From the NCBI GenBank assembly GCA_903835235.1, contig CAILMF010000029.1, positions 1 to 64,000 on the forward strand: a stretch of DNA of 64,000 bases, written 5' to 3'. Every line of letters starts with the position of its first letter. Position 1 is the stretch's first letter. This DNA is from an uncultured Rhodospirillales bacterium. Its GTDB lineage: Bacteria > Pseudomonadota > Alphaproteobacteria > Acetobacterales > Acetobacteraceae. The notes below the pieces were generated by a model. The model did no database searches and was not told where the DNA came from. It was given only the letters and a program-made list of their open reading frames with translations. Made by a program: the position numbers and the translations under genes. Positions 52,265 through 60,199 of the stretch are shown piece by piece.

Positions 52265-53116
52265 ATGAAGCACTGGCGTCTGGAGCAGGTAGCGTGGGAC
52301 CAGTTGGACAGGTCCCGGATCGATCCCGAGATTCTGCCGCTGGTGAAGGCCGCGGCCATGGTGGAGCGCAACGGCGGCGACTATGCCCGCTACCTCCAGC
52401 GCGTGTTCCGCGACGACCCCGCCTTCTGCGCCGCCGCCGAGCAATGGGCGGTGGAGGAGGTCCAGCATGGCGATGCGCTGGGTCGCTGGGCCGGGCTTGC
52501 CGACCCGGCCTGGGACTATGTCGGTGCCTTTGAGCGCTACCGCCGGGGTTACCAGGTCAATACCCAGGCGGACGCCTCCATCCGTGGCAGCCGCACCGGC
52601 GAGTTGATCGCCCGCTGCATCGTCGAGACCGGCACCTCCAGCTACTACACCGCGCTGGCCGAGGCGACCGAGGAGCCGGTGCTGAAGCAGATCTGCAAGC
52701 TGATCGCGGCCGATGAATTCCGCCATTTCAAGCTGTTCTACGACCACATGAAGCGGTATCTCGACCGCGAGAACCTGTCCTTCGTGCAGCGGCTGCGCAT
52801 TGCGGCGGGCCGGGTCGGCGAAACCGAGGATGACGAATTGGCCTTCGCCTACCATTGCAGCACCGAGGACCCGGCCCTGGGCTACGCGCATGAGCGTTGC
52901 CTGACCGGCTATATGGGCCGCGCCATGGGGGTCTATCGGTTCCGCCATATCGAGCGAGGGACCGGGATGATCTTCAAGGCGGTGGGGCTGGATCCCCGCG
53001 GCAGGCTTTCGGAGCTGGCGGCGCGCGGTGGTTGGCGGCTGCTGTGCTGGCGGCGGGACCGCTACCGCCAGGCGCTGCAACGCGAAGCGCCGGTGGCGCT
53101 GGCGCGGGCCGCCTGA
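52265..53116 (+). CDS. Ferritin-like domain protein (diiron, acyl-ACP desaturase-like)
   Basis: A 283-residue protein with a four-helix diiron fold. Carboxylate/histidine motifs appear on successive helices: AAAMVERNGGDYARYLQRVF, AVEEVQHGDALGRWAG (E-x-x-H), VETGTSSYYTALAEATEEPV and IAADEFRHFKLFYDHMKRY (E-x-x-H). The spacing suggests two E-x-x-H pairs holding two iron ions. The reaction is unknown, and oxygen activation or iron handling are both possible. The ATG at 52265 was chosen because the open frame upstream has no ferritin-like sequence. The last hydrophobic part and basic tail (WRLLCWRRDRYRQ) are unexplained. Confidence 0.78.
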   Translation: MKHWRLEQVAWDQLDRSRIDPEILPLVKAAAMVERNGGDYARYLQRVFRDDPAFCAAAEQWAVEEVQHGDALGRWAGLADPAWDYVGAFERYRRGYQVNTQADASIRGSRTGELIARCIVETGTSSYYTALAEATEEPVLKQICKLIAADEFRHFKLFYDHMKRYLDRENLSFVQRLRIAAGRVGETEDDELAFAYHCSTEDPALGYAHERCLTGYMGRAMGVYRFRHIERGTGMIFKAVGLDPRGRLSELAARGGWRLLCWRRDRYRQALQREAPVALARAA

Positions 53117-53139
53117 GCGGCATCGCGGCCCGGCGCGGC

Positions 53140-54273
53140 ATGCTGGGGCTGGTCGGGCTGGGCCTGGCCGGCTGCGGCACGCGCGCGCGCAGCCAGGCGG
53201 TGGCGGGCCAGGCTGTTACGGGACAGGCGCCGGCGGCCGGCGATGGGCTGGGCGTGCTGGCGCGGTCCCGCGGCATCAGCTTCGGCACCGCGGTGCAGGG
53301 GGAGTTGCTGGGGCGCGACCCGGTCTATGCCGCGGCGGTGACGGCCGAGGCGCAGCTGCTGGTGCCGGAATGGGAAGCCAAGTGGGACGCGCTGCAACCG
53401 CGCGAGGGCGAGTTCGACTTCGGCCCGCTCGGCATCGTCGCCAGCTTTGCCCAGGCGCAGCGCAAGCAACTGCGCGGGCATGCGCTGGTCTGGCACCAGG
53501 CCATGCCGGACTGGTTGGCGCCGGCCCTGGCGGAGGGGCCGGCCCGGGCGCGGGCGGTGATGGCGGCGCATGTCGAGGGCGTGCTGGGCGCCACCCAGCC
53601 GGTGATCCGCGACTGGGATGTGGTGAACGAGGTGCTGGCCAATCCGCCCGGCAGCCGCTTCACCGAGCAGACCCCGGCGCGCGGCATCTTCCGGGATACG
53701 CCCTGGCTGCGGGCGCTGGGGCCGGACTACATCGAGCTGGCGCTGCGCCTGGCGCGGGAACGCGACCGGACGCTGCGGCTGACCCTCAACGATTATGGGC
53801 TGGAGGGCGACACGCCCTGGGCCGAGCAGAAGCGCCAGGCGATGCTCTCCCTGGTGCGGGCGCTGCTGGCCGCGCGCTGCCCGCTGGATGCGGTGGGGTT
53901 GCAGGCGCATCTGCAGGTGGATGAGCCGTTCCGGCCGGAGCCGCTGGCCGGCTTCATCCAGGCGCTGCGCGGCATGGGGCTTTCGGTGCTGATCACCGAG
54001 CTGGATGTGCGCGAGGGCGCCAACCTGCCGCCGGGGCTGGAGGCGCGCGACGCCGTGGTGGCCGCCTATGTGCAGCAGGTGGTCGGCACCGCGCTGGCGG
54101 CGGGCTGCCGCACCGTGCTGACCTGGGGCCTGTCGGACCGCGATTCCTGGCTGCTGCGTGACCCCGACGTGGTCCGGCGCGACGGCCAGCAGCATCGCGG
54201 CCACCCGCTGGATGCGGAATTCCGCCGCAAGGCGATGTGGCAGGCGCTGGCGCGGAGTTTTGCCGGCGGCTGA
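53140..54273 (+). CDS. GH10 endo-1,4-beta-xylanase lipoprotein
   Basis: A 377-residue glycoside hydrolase family 10 enzyme that cleaves beta-1,4-xylan. The N terminus MLGLVGLGLAGCG has a lipobox, LAGC, so it is probably a lipoprotein. The barrel shows FGTAVQGELL, VPEWEAKWDALQPREGEFDF, LRGHALVWHQAMPDW, the acid/base glutamate in WDVVNEVLANPPG and the nucleophile in LSVLITELDVREG. The C-terminal WGLSDRDSWL is conserved. Two arginines (ARRG) lie just upstream of the ATG, so a CTG start at 53113 could create a Tat-like signal, but this is speculative. Confidence 0.92.
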   Translation: MLGLVGLGLAGCGTRARSQAVAGQAVTGQAPAAGDGLGVLARSRGISFGTAVQGELLGRDPVYAAAVTAEAQLLVPEWEAKWDALQPREGEFDFGPLGIVASFAQAQRKQLRGHALVWHQAMPDWLAPALAEGPARARAVMAAHVEGVLGATQPVIRDWDVVNEVLANPPGSRFTEQTPARGIFRDTPWLRALGPDYIELALRLARERDRTLRLTLNDYGLEGDTPWAEQKRQAMLSLVRALLAARCPLDAVGLQAHLQVDEPFRPEPLAGFIQALRGMGLSVLITELDVREGANLPPGLEARDAVVAAYVQQVVGTALAAGCRTVLTWGLSDRDSWLLRDPDVVRRDGQQHRGHPLDAEFRRKAMWQALARSFAGG

Positions 54274-54279
54274 GACGCT

Positions 54280-54313
54280 TCATACGGGCCATCAAGCGTG
54301 ATGACCCGTATGA
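54280..54313. terminator. Hairpin between convergent xylanase and DUF2252 genes
   Basis: TCATACGGG pairs with CCCGTATGA and, inside, CATCA with TGATG around AGCG, with a single c/a mismatch. It lies seven bases after the xylanase stop and may end transcription from both directions. No T-tract. Confidence 0.55.
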
Positions 54314-54373
54314 GTCTGCTTTCGCGCGCAGCCGCCACGCCAACCCTGCGCGGCTGATACCGGTGGACAGACG

Positions 54374-55471
54374 TCAGGACTTCCGACGCCCGCTATTGGC
54401 CAGATGCCAGGCCTTATGGTCCTGCCGGGTCATCTCGGCCGCGGCCTCGGCGGCGCGCTTCAGCCAGCTGGCGGGCAGGGCCGCCAATTCCTTGGGCAGC
54501 GGCTTCGCGGCGCGGCTGGCCCGATTCACGCTGGCCCGGTGCAGGCTGGCGAGTTCATGGCCCATGGCCGCCAGCATGGCCGGCGCCATCAGCAACTGCG
54601 GGTCCTTGGCAACCTCGATCTTGCGGTTGCTGGGGGAGAGGCGTCGCACCGCGATGTGGTCGGCCACGCCGTACCAGGGGTCTGGCACGCGGAAGGCCGA
54701 GGTGGCCGCCTCCAGCGCGCGGATGGCGCGGTGGCCGCGGCCCGGCGGCAGCACCCAGCCGGAGGCGACCATGGCCTTGGCTTCCCGCGCCACCAGGCCA
54801 CCGCGCCATTCTGCCAGCGCCACCCAGCGCGGCCGGCCCAGGCTGCCGGTGCCGGCGGTGCGGCGGGCCAGGCGGATGATCTTCGCCTCCGGTGGCAGGG
54901 CCGCCTGAAGGGCCGCGACCCAACGCGCCGCTGGCTTGCCGCCGGCGGCTTTCAACTTGGCCTCCAGCCCCTGCCAGAAGCTCTCTCCGGGTTCGCCGGG
55001 GTTGGCCAGCACCGCGTCGCGCAGCTTGCCCGGCTGCTGGTCCAGCACCTTGGGGCCGGGGGCGGCCAGGCCGGCGGCGTAGCCCGCCAGCAGCGCCTCG
55101 GCCAGGTCGCGGGGCTTGCCCCCGGCCAGCACGGCGGAGGTGGCCAGCCGCACCAGGTCCAGCGGCCAGGGCATCTCGGCGGCTTCGTCATAGTCGTTGA
55201 TGCCCCAGATCAGCCGGCCATCGGCGTCTCGCCAGGTGCCGAAATTCTCCAGGTGGATGTCGCCCACGGCCAGCACCGTTTCCGCTTTGGCCAGGCCGGG
55301 GCAACAGTCCAGGATGGTCTCGGCCCAGCGCCAATAGGTGGCGCGGAGGAAGCCGAAGGGGTCGGCTGTCATGCGGGCATGCTTGCGGTCCAGGTCGGGC
55401 TGGACGATCTCATCGCCCAGCTCCTGGCGCAGCCAGGCCTCGTAGCGCGCGGTGGATGCGGTGATATCCAT
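54374..55471 (-). CDS. DUF2252 family protein
   Basis: A 365-residue protein of a widespread uncharacterised family. It has the kinase-like motif VLAVGDIHLENFGTWRDADG (H-x-E-N) and INDYDEAAEMPWPLDLVRLA. This arrangement of a catalytic-loop-like His/Asp and downstream acidic residue recalls aminoglycoside phosphotransferase folds, so nucleotide-dependent phosphorylation is a guess. ATG 55471 has AAGGGG five bases upstream and the family N terminus (YEAWLRQELGDEIV) follows. It is divergent from Bug protein 5, with 82 bases between starts. Confidence 0.86.
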   Translation of the reverse strand: MDITASTARYEAWLRQELGDEIVQPDLDRKHARMTADPFGFLRATYWRWAETILDCCPGLAKAETVLAVGDIHLENFGTWRDADGRLIWGINDYDEAAEMPWPLDLVRLATSAVLAGGKPRDLAEALLAGYAAGLAAPGPKVLDQQPGKLRDAVLANPGEPGESFWQGLEAKLKAAGGKPAARWVAALQAALPPEAKIIRLARRTAGTGSLGRPRWVALAEWRGGLVAREAKAMVASGWVLPPGRGHRAIRALEAATSAFRVPDPWYGVADHIAVRRLSPSNRKIEVAKDPQLLMAPAMLAAMGHELASLHRASVNRASRAAKPLPKELAALPASWLKRAAEAAAEMTRQDHKAWHLANSGRRKS

Positions 55472-55516
55472 ATTTACCCCTTCATGAACTGTAAATATTG
55501 GCGAAGAGCGCAGAGA

Positions 55517-55531
55517 GCGTGTAGAACACGC
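55517..55531. promoter_or_regulatory. Palindrome in a divergent promoter region
   Basis: GCGTGTagaACACGC is a perfect 6-base inverted repeat with a 3-base centre, 23 bases before the Bug protein 5 start and 46 bases from the DUF2252 start. Candidate operator. Regulator unknown. Confidence 0.4.
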
Positions 55532-55553
55532 CCGGTTGCAGGGAGACATCAGC

Positions 55554-56558
55554 ATGTTGAGACGCCGCGCCGCCCTTGGCGCCCTCACCGCCCTTGGTGC
55601 CGGCCTGTTCGGCTCGCGCCAGGGCGTGTTCACCCCGGCGACCGGCCTGGCCCAGGCCGGCGGCTACCCGACGCATCCGGTGCGTTACATCGTGCCCTTC
55701 ACCCCCGCCGGGCTGACCGACATCATGGCCCGGCTGGTGGCGCAGAAGCTGGGCGATGCCTGGGGCAAGCCAGTGGTGGTGGACAACCGCGCCGGCGGCA
55801 ACGCCATGATCGGCGCCGATGCCGCCGCCAAGGCGCCGGCCGATGGACATACGCTGCTGGCGATCACGCTGACCCATGCGGTGAATGTCGGGCTGTTTCC
55901 GCAGGCACCCTACAACCTGCTGCGCGACTTCCGCATGGTCTCGGTGCTGGGCTCCCTGCCGCTGGTGGTGGTGGTGCCGGAAGCCAGCCCGATCCGCAGC
56001 CTGGGCGAGTTGATGGCCAGGGCGAAGACGCAGCCGCTGAACGGGGGGTCCTCCGGCAATGGCTCGCCGCCGCATCTGGGGCTGGAGTTGGTGCGGCGGG
56101 TGGCCGGGGCCGGGGCCAACCTGGTGCATGTGCCGTATCGGGGTGGCGCGCCGGGGGTGACCGACCTGGTGGCGGGCAACCTGCAATTGATGGTCTCCAA
56201 CCTGCCGGAATGCATCGGCCAGATCAAAGGCGGGCGGTTGCGCGCGCTGGCCATCACCGGGGCCGAGCGCAGCCACCAGGTGCCGGAGGTGCCGACGGTG
56301 CGCGAACTGGGCTTTGCCGGGCTGGAGATCACCAACTGGACCGCCATGCTGACCAATGCCGGCGTGCCGGGCCCGGTCTTCGACCGGATCGAGCAGGCGA
56401 CGCTGGCGGCGATGCGCGACCCCGACCTGCGCCGCCGCGCGGTGGATGGCGGGTTCGACGTGCTGGGCTGGGATGCCGACCGGTCCCGCAGCTTCCTGGA
56501 GGCGGAGGTGACGCGGTGGTCGCGGCTGGTGCAGGAAGCCGGGATCAAGGCGGACTGA
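55554..56558 (+). CDS. Tripartite tricarboxylate transporter (Bug/TctC) binding protein 5
   Basis: A 334-residue periplasmic binding protein. A long signal region (LRRRAALGALTALGAGLFGS) precedes HPVRYIVPFTPAGLTDIMAR, VVVDNRAGGNAMIGADAAAK, LVHVPYRGGAPGVTDL and the Bug C-terminal PTVRELGFAGLEITNWTAML. The triple arginine plus hydrophobic stretch suggests Tat or Sec export. ATG 55554 has GGAGA nine bases upstream. It stands alone between the divergent DUF2252 gene and cutA, with no membrane subunits nearby. Confidence 0.93.
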   Translation: MLRRRAALGALTALGAGLFGSRQGVFTPATGLAQAGGYPTHPVRYIVPFTPAGLTDIMARLVAQKLGDAWGKPVVVDNRAGGNAMIGADAAAKAPADGHTLLAITLTHAVNVGLFPQAPYNLLRDFRMVSVLGSLPLVVVVPEASPIRSLGELMARAKTQPLNGGSSGNGSPPHLGLELVRRVAGAGANLVHVPYRGGAPGVTDLVAGNLQLMVSNLPECIGQIKGGRLRALAITGAERSHQVPEVPTVRELGFAGLEITNWTAMLTNAGVPGPVFDRIEQATLAAMRDPDLRRRAVDGGFDVLGWDADRSRSFLEAEVTRWSRLVQEAGIKAD

Positions 56559-56686
56559 CGCGGGTTGGCACCTGGGCCGGCCGCACCATCCTGCCGGACC
56601 GGGTAGGGGTGGGCGGATGACGCTCCCGCGACCGGGCCGATAGGCCGGGTTGGTCGGCGCGGCGCGGGCTGTATGCTGTGGGGTGG

Positions 56687-56731
56687 CGTGTGATCGTCGC
56701 AGGCGGCATCGCCGGAGACGTGAATCACACG
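56687..56731 (+). ncRNA. Candidate structured RNA element, nested hairpin
   Basis: CGTGTGAT (56687-56694) pairs with ATCACACG (56724-56731). Inside, CGTC pairs with GACG, then GGCG with CGCC around GCAT. The three stems stack with small internal loops, which suggests a folded RNA. It lies in the untranslated leader of cutA or the trailer of Bug protein 5. Direction is uncertain because the fold is symmetric. Confidence 0.45.
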
Positions 56732-56747
56732 ACAAGACAATGAGCTG

Positions 56748-56785
56748 GAGTCTGTCAGGCGCTTCTGTCTGCGCCTGACAGGCTC
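56748..56785 (+). ncRNA. Candidate structured RNA element, long hairpin
   Basis: CTGTCAGGCGC (56752-56762) pairs perfectly with GCGCCTGACAG (56771-56781) around TTCTGTCT. The stem can be extended by GAG/CTC after one mismatch. It begins 17 bases after the nested hairpin and ends 48 bases before the cutA start. It is a terminator without T-tract or part of a regulatory leader. Confidence 0.5.
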
Positions 56786-56832
56786 TGATGCCGCGGTGCC
56801 ACCCCGCCGGCGGTTGGAACGGAGAGCAAGCG

Positions 56833-57177
56833 ATGAACCCGGAAGACTTCCTGATCGTCACCATCATCGTGGATGGCGAGTCGCATGCGATCCGCCTGGC
56901 CGAGGTGCTGGTGGAGGAGCGGCTGGCGGCTTCAGTGCAGGTGCCGCCGGCGCATGAGAGCTACCGGCTGATGGAGGGCGGCGGCCTGGCGGTGTACCGC
57001 GAATGGGCGGTGCGGGCGGTGACGGTGGCCAGCCGGTTCGACGCGCTGGCCGAGCGCGCCGGGCTGTTGCCGGGGATTGTGATGCCCGGCATCACCGCGG
57101 CGCCGCTGAGCGTGGTGCATCCGAAATTCGAGGGCTGGTTGCAGCAGGTGATGACCGCCTGCACCGATTGCGGCTGA
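56833..57177 (+). CDS. cutA: CutA-like protein
   Basis: A 114-residue protein of the CutA1 fold (small trimeric PII-like proteins linked to divalent cation tolerance). It has EDFLIVTIIVDGESHAIRLA, the hallmark EVLVEERLAASVQV and YRLMEGGGLAVYREWAVRAV. The C-terminal IVMPGITAAPLSVVHPKFEG is CutA-like, with the final WLQQVMTA. ATG 56833 has GGAGAG upstream. The conserved VPG-like loop is less typical, so the assignment is to the CutA family rather than to a tested function. Confidence 0.78.
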   Translation: MNPEDFLIVTIIVDGESHAIRLAEVLVEERLAASVQVPPAHESYRLMEGGGLAVYREWAVRAVTVASRFDALAERAGLLPGIVMPGITAAPLSVVHPKFEGWLQQVMTACTDCG

Positions 57178-57234
57178 GATGGCCCGGCTGAGCTTGGCGG
57201 TGGATGCCAAATTCGGCTTGACTAATTAGAAAAC

Positions 57235-57265
57235 TTGAATCGGTCGAGTCCACACGCTATGTGGA
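57235..57265 (+). promoter_or_regulatory. Promoter and operator of the Panacea/two-helix gene pair
   Basis: TTGAAT (57235-57240), a 17-base spacer and TATGTG (57258-57263) form a sigma-70-like promoter. The -10 lies inside the inverted repeat TCCACAcgctaTGTGGA (57249-57265). A repressor such as the antitoxin could bind there. A second palindrome CTAATTAG (57222-57229) is just upstream. Confidence 0.5.
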
Positions 57266-57286
57266 TCAGCCTGAGGAGAACATATC

Positions 57287-57796
57287 GTGAGCGGCTCGTC
57301 CCGTCCTACGTCTCTCGCAATCGCAAATGAATTTATTCGGCGTGCGCGCGCGGAGAATGTGAAGTTGACTCACATGCAGGTCCAGAAGCTTGTCTACTTC
57401 GCGCATGGCTTCATGCTTGCTGCTTTTGGCGTGCCGCTAATTAGCGACCAGTTCGAGGCGTGGCGGTTTGGGCCTGTCGCTCGATCGCTTTATGATTCGC
57501 TAAAGCGCTATGGAAAGAACGTTATAACTCGCGAGATCTGTTATGGGGACGATACGCCGTTCTTCTCTGATGATGACGGTGAACCGGTCCTCGTCGCGCT
57601 CGAACAGAAAGAGAGTGACGTAGTCGATCTCGTATACAAAGAATTTGGCCGGTTGCAAGCGTTCCAATTGTCAGCGCTTACCCACGAAGCGGGAAGCCCC
57701 TGGGATAAGGCTCACCGTATTGCCCAAAATCAGCCAATTGATAACGAAGACATTAAATCTCATTTCGCCCAACTTGTATCAAGTCCAGTGCACTAA
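57287..57796 (+). CDS. Panacea/SocA-like (DUF4065) antitoxin-type protein
   Basis: A 169-residue protein with a Panacea/SocA-type domain (DUF4065). It has LAIANEFIRRARAENVKLTH, MQVQKLVYFAHGFMLAAFG (the hallmark K-L-V/L-Y-F-A/S-H/Q), SDQFEAWRFGPVARSLYDSL and a C-terminal LSALTHEAGSPWDKA with H-x-x-G/E-x-x-W. Panacea domains neutralise unrelated toxins in toxin-antitoxin operons. It starts with GTG 57287 after GGAG. Its stop shares one base with the start of a small membrane protein. G+C is about half, against about 70 percent around it, and codon use is AT-tolerant, so the pair was probably transferred. Confidence 0.82.
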   Translation: MSGSSRPTSLAIANEFIRRARAENVKLTHMQVQKLVYFAHGFMLAAFGVPLISDQFEAWRFGPVARSLYDSLKRYGKNVITREICYGDDTPFFSDDDGEPVLVALEQKESDVVDLVYKEFGRLQAFQLSALTHEAGSPWDKAHRIAQNQPIDNEDIKSHFAQLVSSPVH

Positions 57797-58176
57797 TGAC
57801 GGCCCAACAAAGCCTTACCGATATATTGGCGGGGGCTAAAAGCCGTGTATCGCGCAAGGTACGACCCGATCCTAATGACAATGAGGAGATTCGTCAGCTG
57901 GCCGCAGAGGGGTTGCAGTTAGATAACCAATCAGCAAGGCAAACTTTGCAGTTAAGAGAAGATTATGCAAGGCGCGTATTTCATTTCCTATGTGCTTATG
58001 GCCTCGCCTGTTTCACAATAATGATATTGAGCGGATTTAAATGGGGTGGCTTCGAGCTCGATAAGTATGTTTTGCTTACTTTGGTGGGGAGTACCGCAAT
58101 CAGCATAGTTGGCATTGTTAATGTTGTAGTGAAAAGCTTATTCCCCATACCATCCCAGAAATCTGGCCGAATATAA
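57796..58176 (+). CDS. Small two-helix membrane protein, putative Panacea-linked toxin
   Basis: A 126-residue protein. Residues 1-60 are polar and charged (KVRPDPNDNEEIRQLAAEGL). LREDYARRVFHFLCAYGLAC leads into the first helix and a second, LLTLVGSTAISIVGIVNVVV, follows a short loop. The tail is KSLFPIPSQKSGRI. The R-x-D-Y-A-R-x-x-F stretch before a helix pair is known in many small proteins of unknown role near phage-related or toxin-antitoxin genes. Coupled to the Panacea gene by one base. A membrane-acting toxin is inference. Low G+C. The next gene starts two bases after its stop. Confidence 0.65.
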   Translation: MTAQQSLTDILAGAKSRVSRKVRPDPNDNEEIRQLAAEGLQLDNQSARQTLQLREDYARRVFHFLCAYGLACFTIMILSGFKWGGFELDKYVLLTLVGSTAISIVGIVNVVVKSLFPIPSQKSGRI

Positions 58177-58178
58177 TC

Positions 58179-59180
58179 ATGCGTCTTTCTCTCACGGCGG
58201 CCGAGGCGCTGGCGCGGGATGCCCTGGCGGCGGCCGGCGCCGGCCCCGGCATGGCGGCGGCGGCGGCCCGCGCCCTGGTGGCGGCGGAAGCGCAGGGCCA
58301 GGCCGGGCACGGGCTTTCCCGCGTGCCGCAATACGCCGCCTTCCTGCGCAATGGCCGGGCCGATGGCGCGGCGGCACCGAAGGTGATCGCGGAACGCGGT
58401 GGCGCGGCGCTGGTGGATGCCGGCCATGGCCTGGCCTTTCCGGCGCTGGACCTGGCGGTGCGCGAGGCCCTGGCACGGGCCAGGGCGCATGGCGTGGCGC
58501 TGGTCGGGCTGACCAACAGCCAGCATTCCGGCGCCATGGGGCTACCGGTGGAGGCGCTGGCGCGGGAAGGTCTGGTGGCGCTGGCCTTCACCAATTCGCC
58601 CAGCGCCATGCCGGTGCCGGGGGGCCGGCGCCCGCTGATGGGCACCAACCCGATCGCCGCGGCCTTCCCCCGGCGCGGCGCCGCGCCGCTGGTGGTGGAC
58701 CTCGCCCTGTCCGAGGTGGCGCGCGGCAAGATCATGGTCGCGGCCAAGGCCGGCAAGCGCATCCCCGAGGGCTGGGCGATAGATGCCGAGGGGCGCCCGA
58801 CCACCGACCCGAATGCGGCGCTTTCGGGTGCCATGCTGGCCATGGGCGGCACCAAGGGGGCGCTGCTGGCGCTGGTGGTGGAGCTTCTATGTGTGGCGCT
58901 GACCGGGGCGGCCTTCGGCTTCGAGGCCGACAGCTTCTTCCAGGATGAGGGCAACCGGCCGCGGCTGGGCCAGGCGCTGCTGGCCATCGACCCCGGTGCG
59001 CTGGCTGGGCAGTCGGCCTATCTGGAGCGGGTGGAGACGCTGATTTCGGCGATGCTGGCCGATGACGGCGTGCGCCTGCCGGGCAGCCGCCGGAGCGCGC
59101 TGGCAGAAGCGGCAGCGACGGAAGGGCTGGACCTGCCGGACGCGCTGGTGGATAGGCTGCGCGACCTTGTCAGACACTGA
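58179..59180 (+). CDS. Ldh family malate/L-lactate/ureidoglycolate-type dehydrogenase
   Basis: A 333-residue NAD(P)-dependent oxidoreductase of the Ldh_2 family. It has LVAAEAQGQAGHGLSRVPQY (H-G-x-x-R substrate motif), the catalytic histidine in LVGLTNSQHSGAMGLPVEAL, LMGTNPIAAAFPRR, GWAIDAEGRPTTDPNAAL and GGTKGALLALVVELL. The substrate (malate, lactate, 2,3-diketogulonate or ureidoglycolate) is not decidable. It returns to the high G+C of the host and begins two bases after the membrane protein of the low-G+C island, without its own clear ribosome-binding site, so the island may have replaced its promoter. Confidence 0.92.
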   Translation: MRLSLTAAEALARDALAAAGAGPGMAAAAARALVAAEAQGQAGHGLSRVPQYAAFLRNGRADGAAAPKVIAERGGAALVDAGHGLAFPALDLAVREALARARAHGVALVGLTNSQHSGAMGLPVEALAREGLVALAFTNSPSAMPVPGGRRPLMGTNPIAAAFPRRGAAPLVVDLALSEVARGKIMVAAKAGKRIPEGWAIDAEGRPTTDPNAALSGAMLAMGGTKGALLALVVELLCVALTGAAFGFEADSFFQDEGNRPRLGQALLAIDPGALAGQSAYLERVETLISAMLADDGVRLPGSRRSALAEAAATEGLDLPDALVDRLRDLVRH

Positions 59181-60153
59181 ATATCAGCGCCAACCGCGCA
59201 TCCCCAATCCCCACCGCATCTGTGGCGTCGCCCCGGTGCGGGCACTCTTCCTCCGGCGGGCGGAGGATGTCATCCGCTTGTTCTACCTGGCCGAACGCCG
59301 GCAGGAGGCTGGGCCGCTCTGCGCCCATCTGGCGCGCACCCGGCGGGTCTACCGCGAGGTGGAGGCCCATGAGCTGGCCCGGATCGCCGGCACCGAGCAC
59401 CATGGCGGCATCTGCGCCATCGCCAGCCTGCGCTATTCGGAAGAACTGCCCGGCCACGCCCTGCCGCCGAACCTGCCGGCGGCGCCGGTGCTGACGGTGC
59501 TGGATGGCATCGGCAATCCCCACAACCTGGGCGCCATCGCCCGCACCGCCGCCTTCTTCGGCTGCAAGGGCCTGGTGCTGAGCGATGACGAGCGGCAATG
59601 CGACCTCTCCGACGCCGCCTTCCGCACCAGCGAGGGTGGGCTGGAGCACCTGCGGGTCATGCGGGCGCGGCACCTGCCGAACCTGCTGCTGGGCATGCGC
59701 CAGCACTACCTGACCGTGGCGGCGGTGGCCTCGGGCGGGGTGCCGCCGGAGGCGCTGCCGCGCGGCCGGCCCTTGGCGCTAGTGCTGGGCAATGAGGAAA
59801 CCGGCATTCCCGAGCCGACCCTGGCGGCCTGCGAGGCGCGCGTCACGCTGCCTGGCAGCGGGCTGGTCGAGAGCCTGAACGTGGCGGCTGCCGCGGCGGT
59901 GCTGCTGCATGCCCTGCTGGCGGTGGCGCCCGCCGCGGCCGAGCGCCCCAGGCCGGCGGGTGGCCGCCCCGGCAACCAGGGCGGGCGCCCCGCCGAGGCG
60001 CCGACGCCGGGCCAACTCACGCTGCGGCCCGCGGCCTCCCCCGCCGGCCGGCGCCCGGCCCGCGACCCCGGGCGCGACCCTGTAAGCGACCCTGGGCGCG
60101 ACCCAGCACGCGACCCAGCACGCGACCCAACACGCGACCCTGGGCGCAGGTGA
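59167..60153 (+). CDS. TrmH/SpoU family RNA 2'-O-methyltransferase with repeat tail
   Basis: A predicted rRNA or tRNA ribose methyltransferase of the SPOUT fold. The N-terminal domain (RALFLRRAEDVIRLFYLAER) binds RNA. Motif 1 is DGIGNPHNLGAIARTAAFFG, motif 2 LALVLGNEETGIPEP and motif 3 LPGSGLVESLNVAAAAAVLL, forming the knotted SAM site. The start is uncertain: TTG 59167 overlaps the dehydrogenase end, GTG 59236 is another choice. After residue about 255 the protein is disordered and ends in RDPGRD and RDPARD units from a 12-base tandem repeat. Confidence 0.88.
   Translation: MSDTEYQRQPRIPNPHRICGVAPVRALFLRRAEDVIRLFYLAERRQEAGPLCAHLARTRRVYREVEAHELARIAGTEHHGGICAIASLRYSEELPGHALPPNLPAAPVLTVLDGIGNPHNLGAIARTAAFFGCKGLVLSDDERQCDLSDAAFRTSEGGLEHLRVMRARHLPNLLLGMRQHYLTVAAVASGGVPPEALPRGRPLALVLGNEETGIPEPTLAACEARVTLPGSGLVESLNVAAAAAVLLHALLAVAPAAAERPRPAGGRPGNQGGRPAEAPTPGQLTLRPAASPAGRRPARDPGRDPVSDPGRDPARDPARDPTRDPGRR
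60061..60144. repeat. Seven 12-base tandem repeats at the TrmH C terminus
   Basis: CGCGACCC (one copy AGCGACCC) recurs at 60061, 60073, 60085, 60097, 60109, 60121 and 60133, an exact 12-base period. It encodes RDPx-x-like units. The period is a multiple of three, so copy-number changes keep the frame. Confidence 0.95.
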
Positions 60154-60199
60154 AGGCGGCGGTCTTGCGCTGGCCCGCCAACCCGGCAATCTGGCGCGC

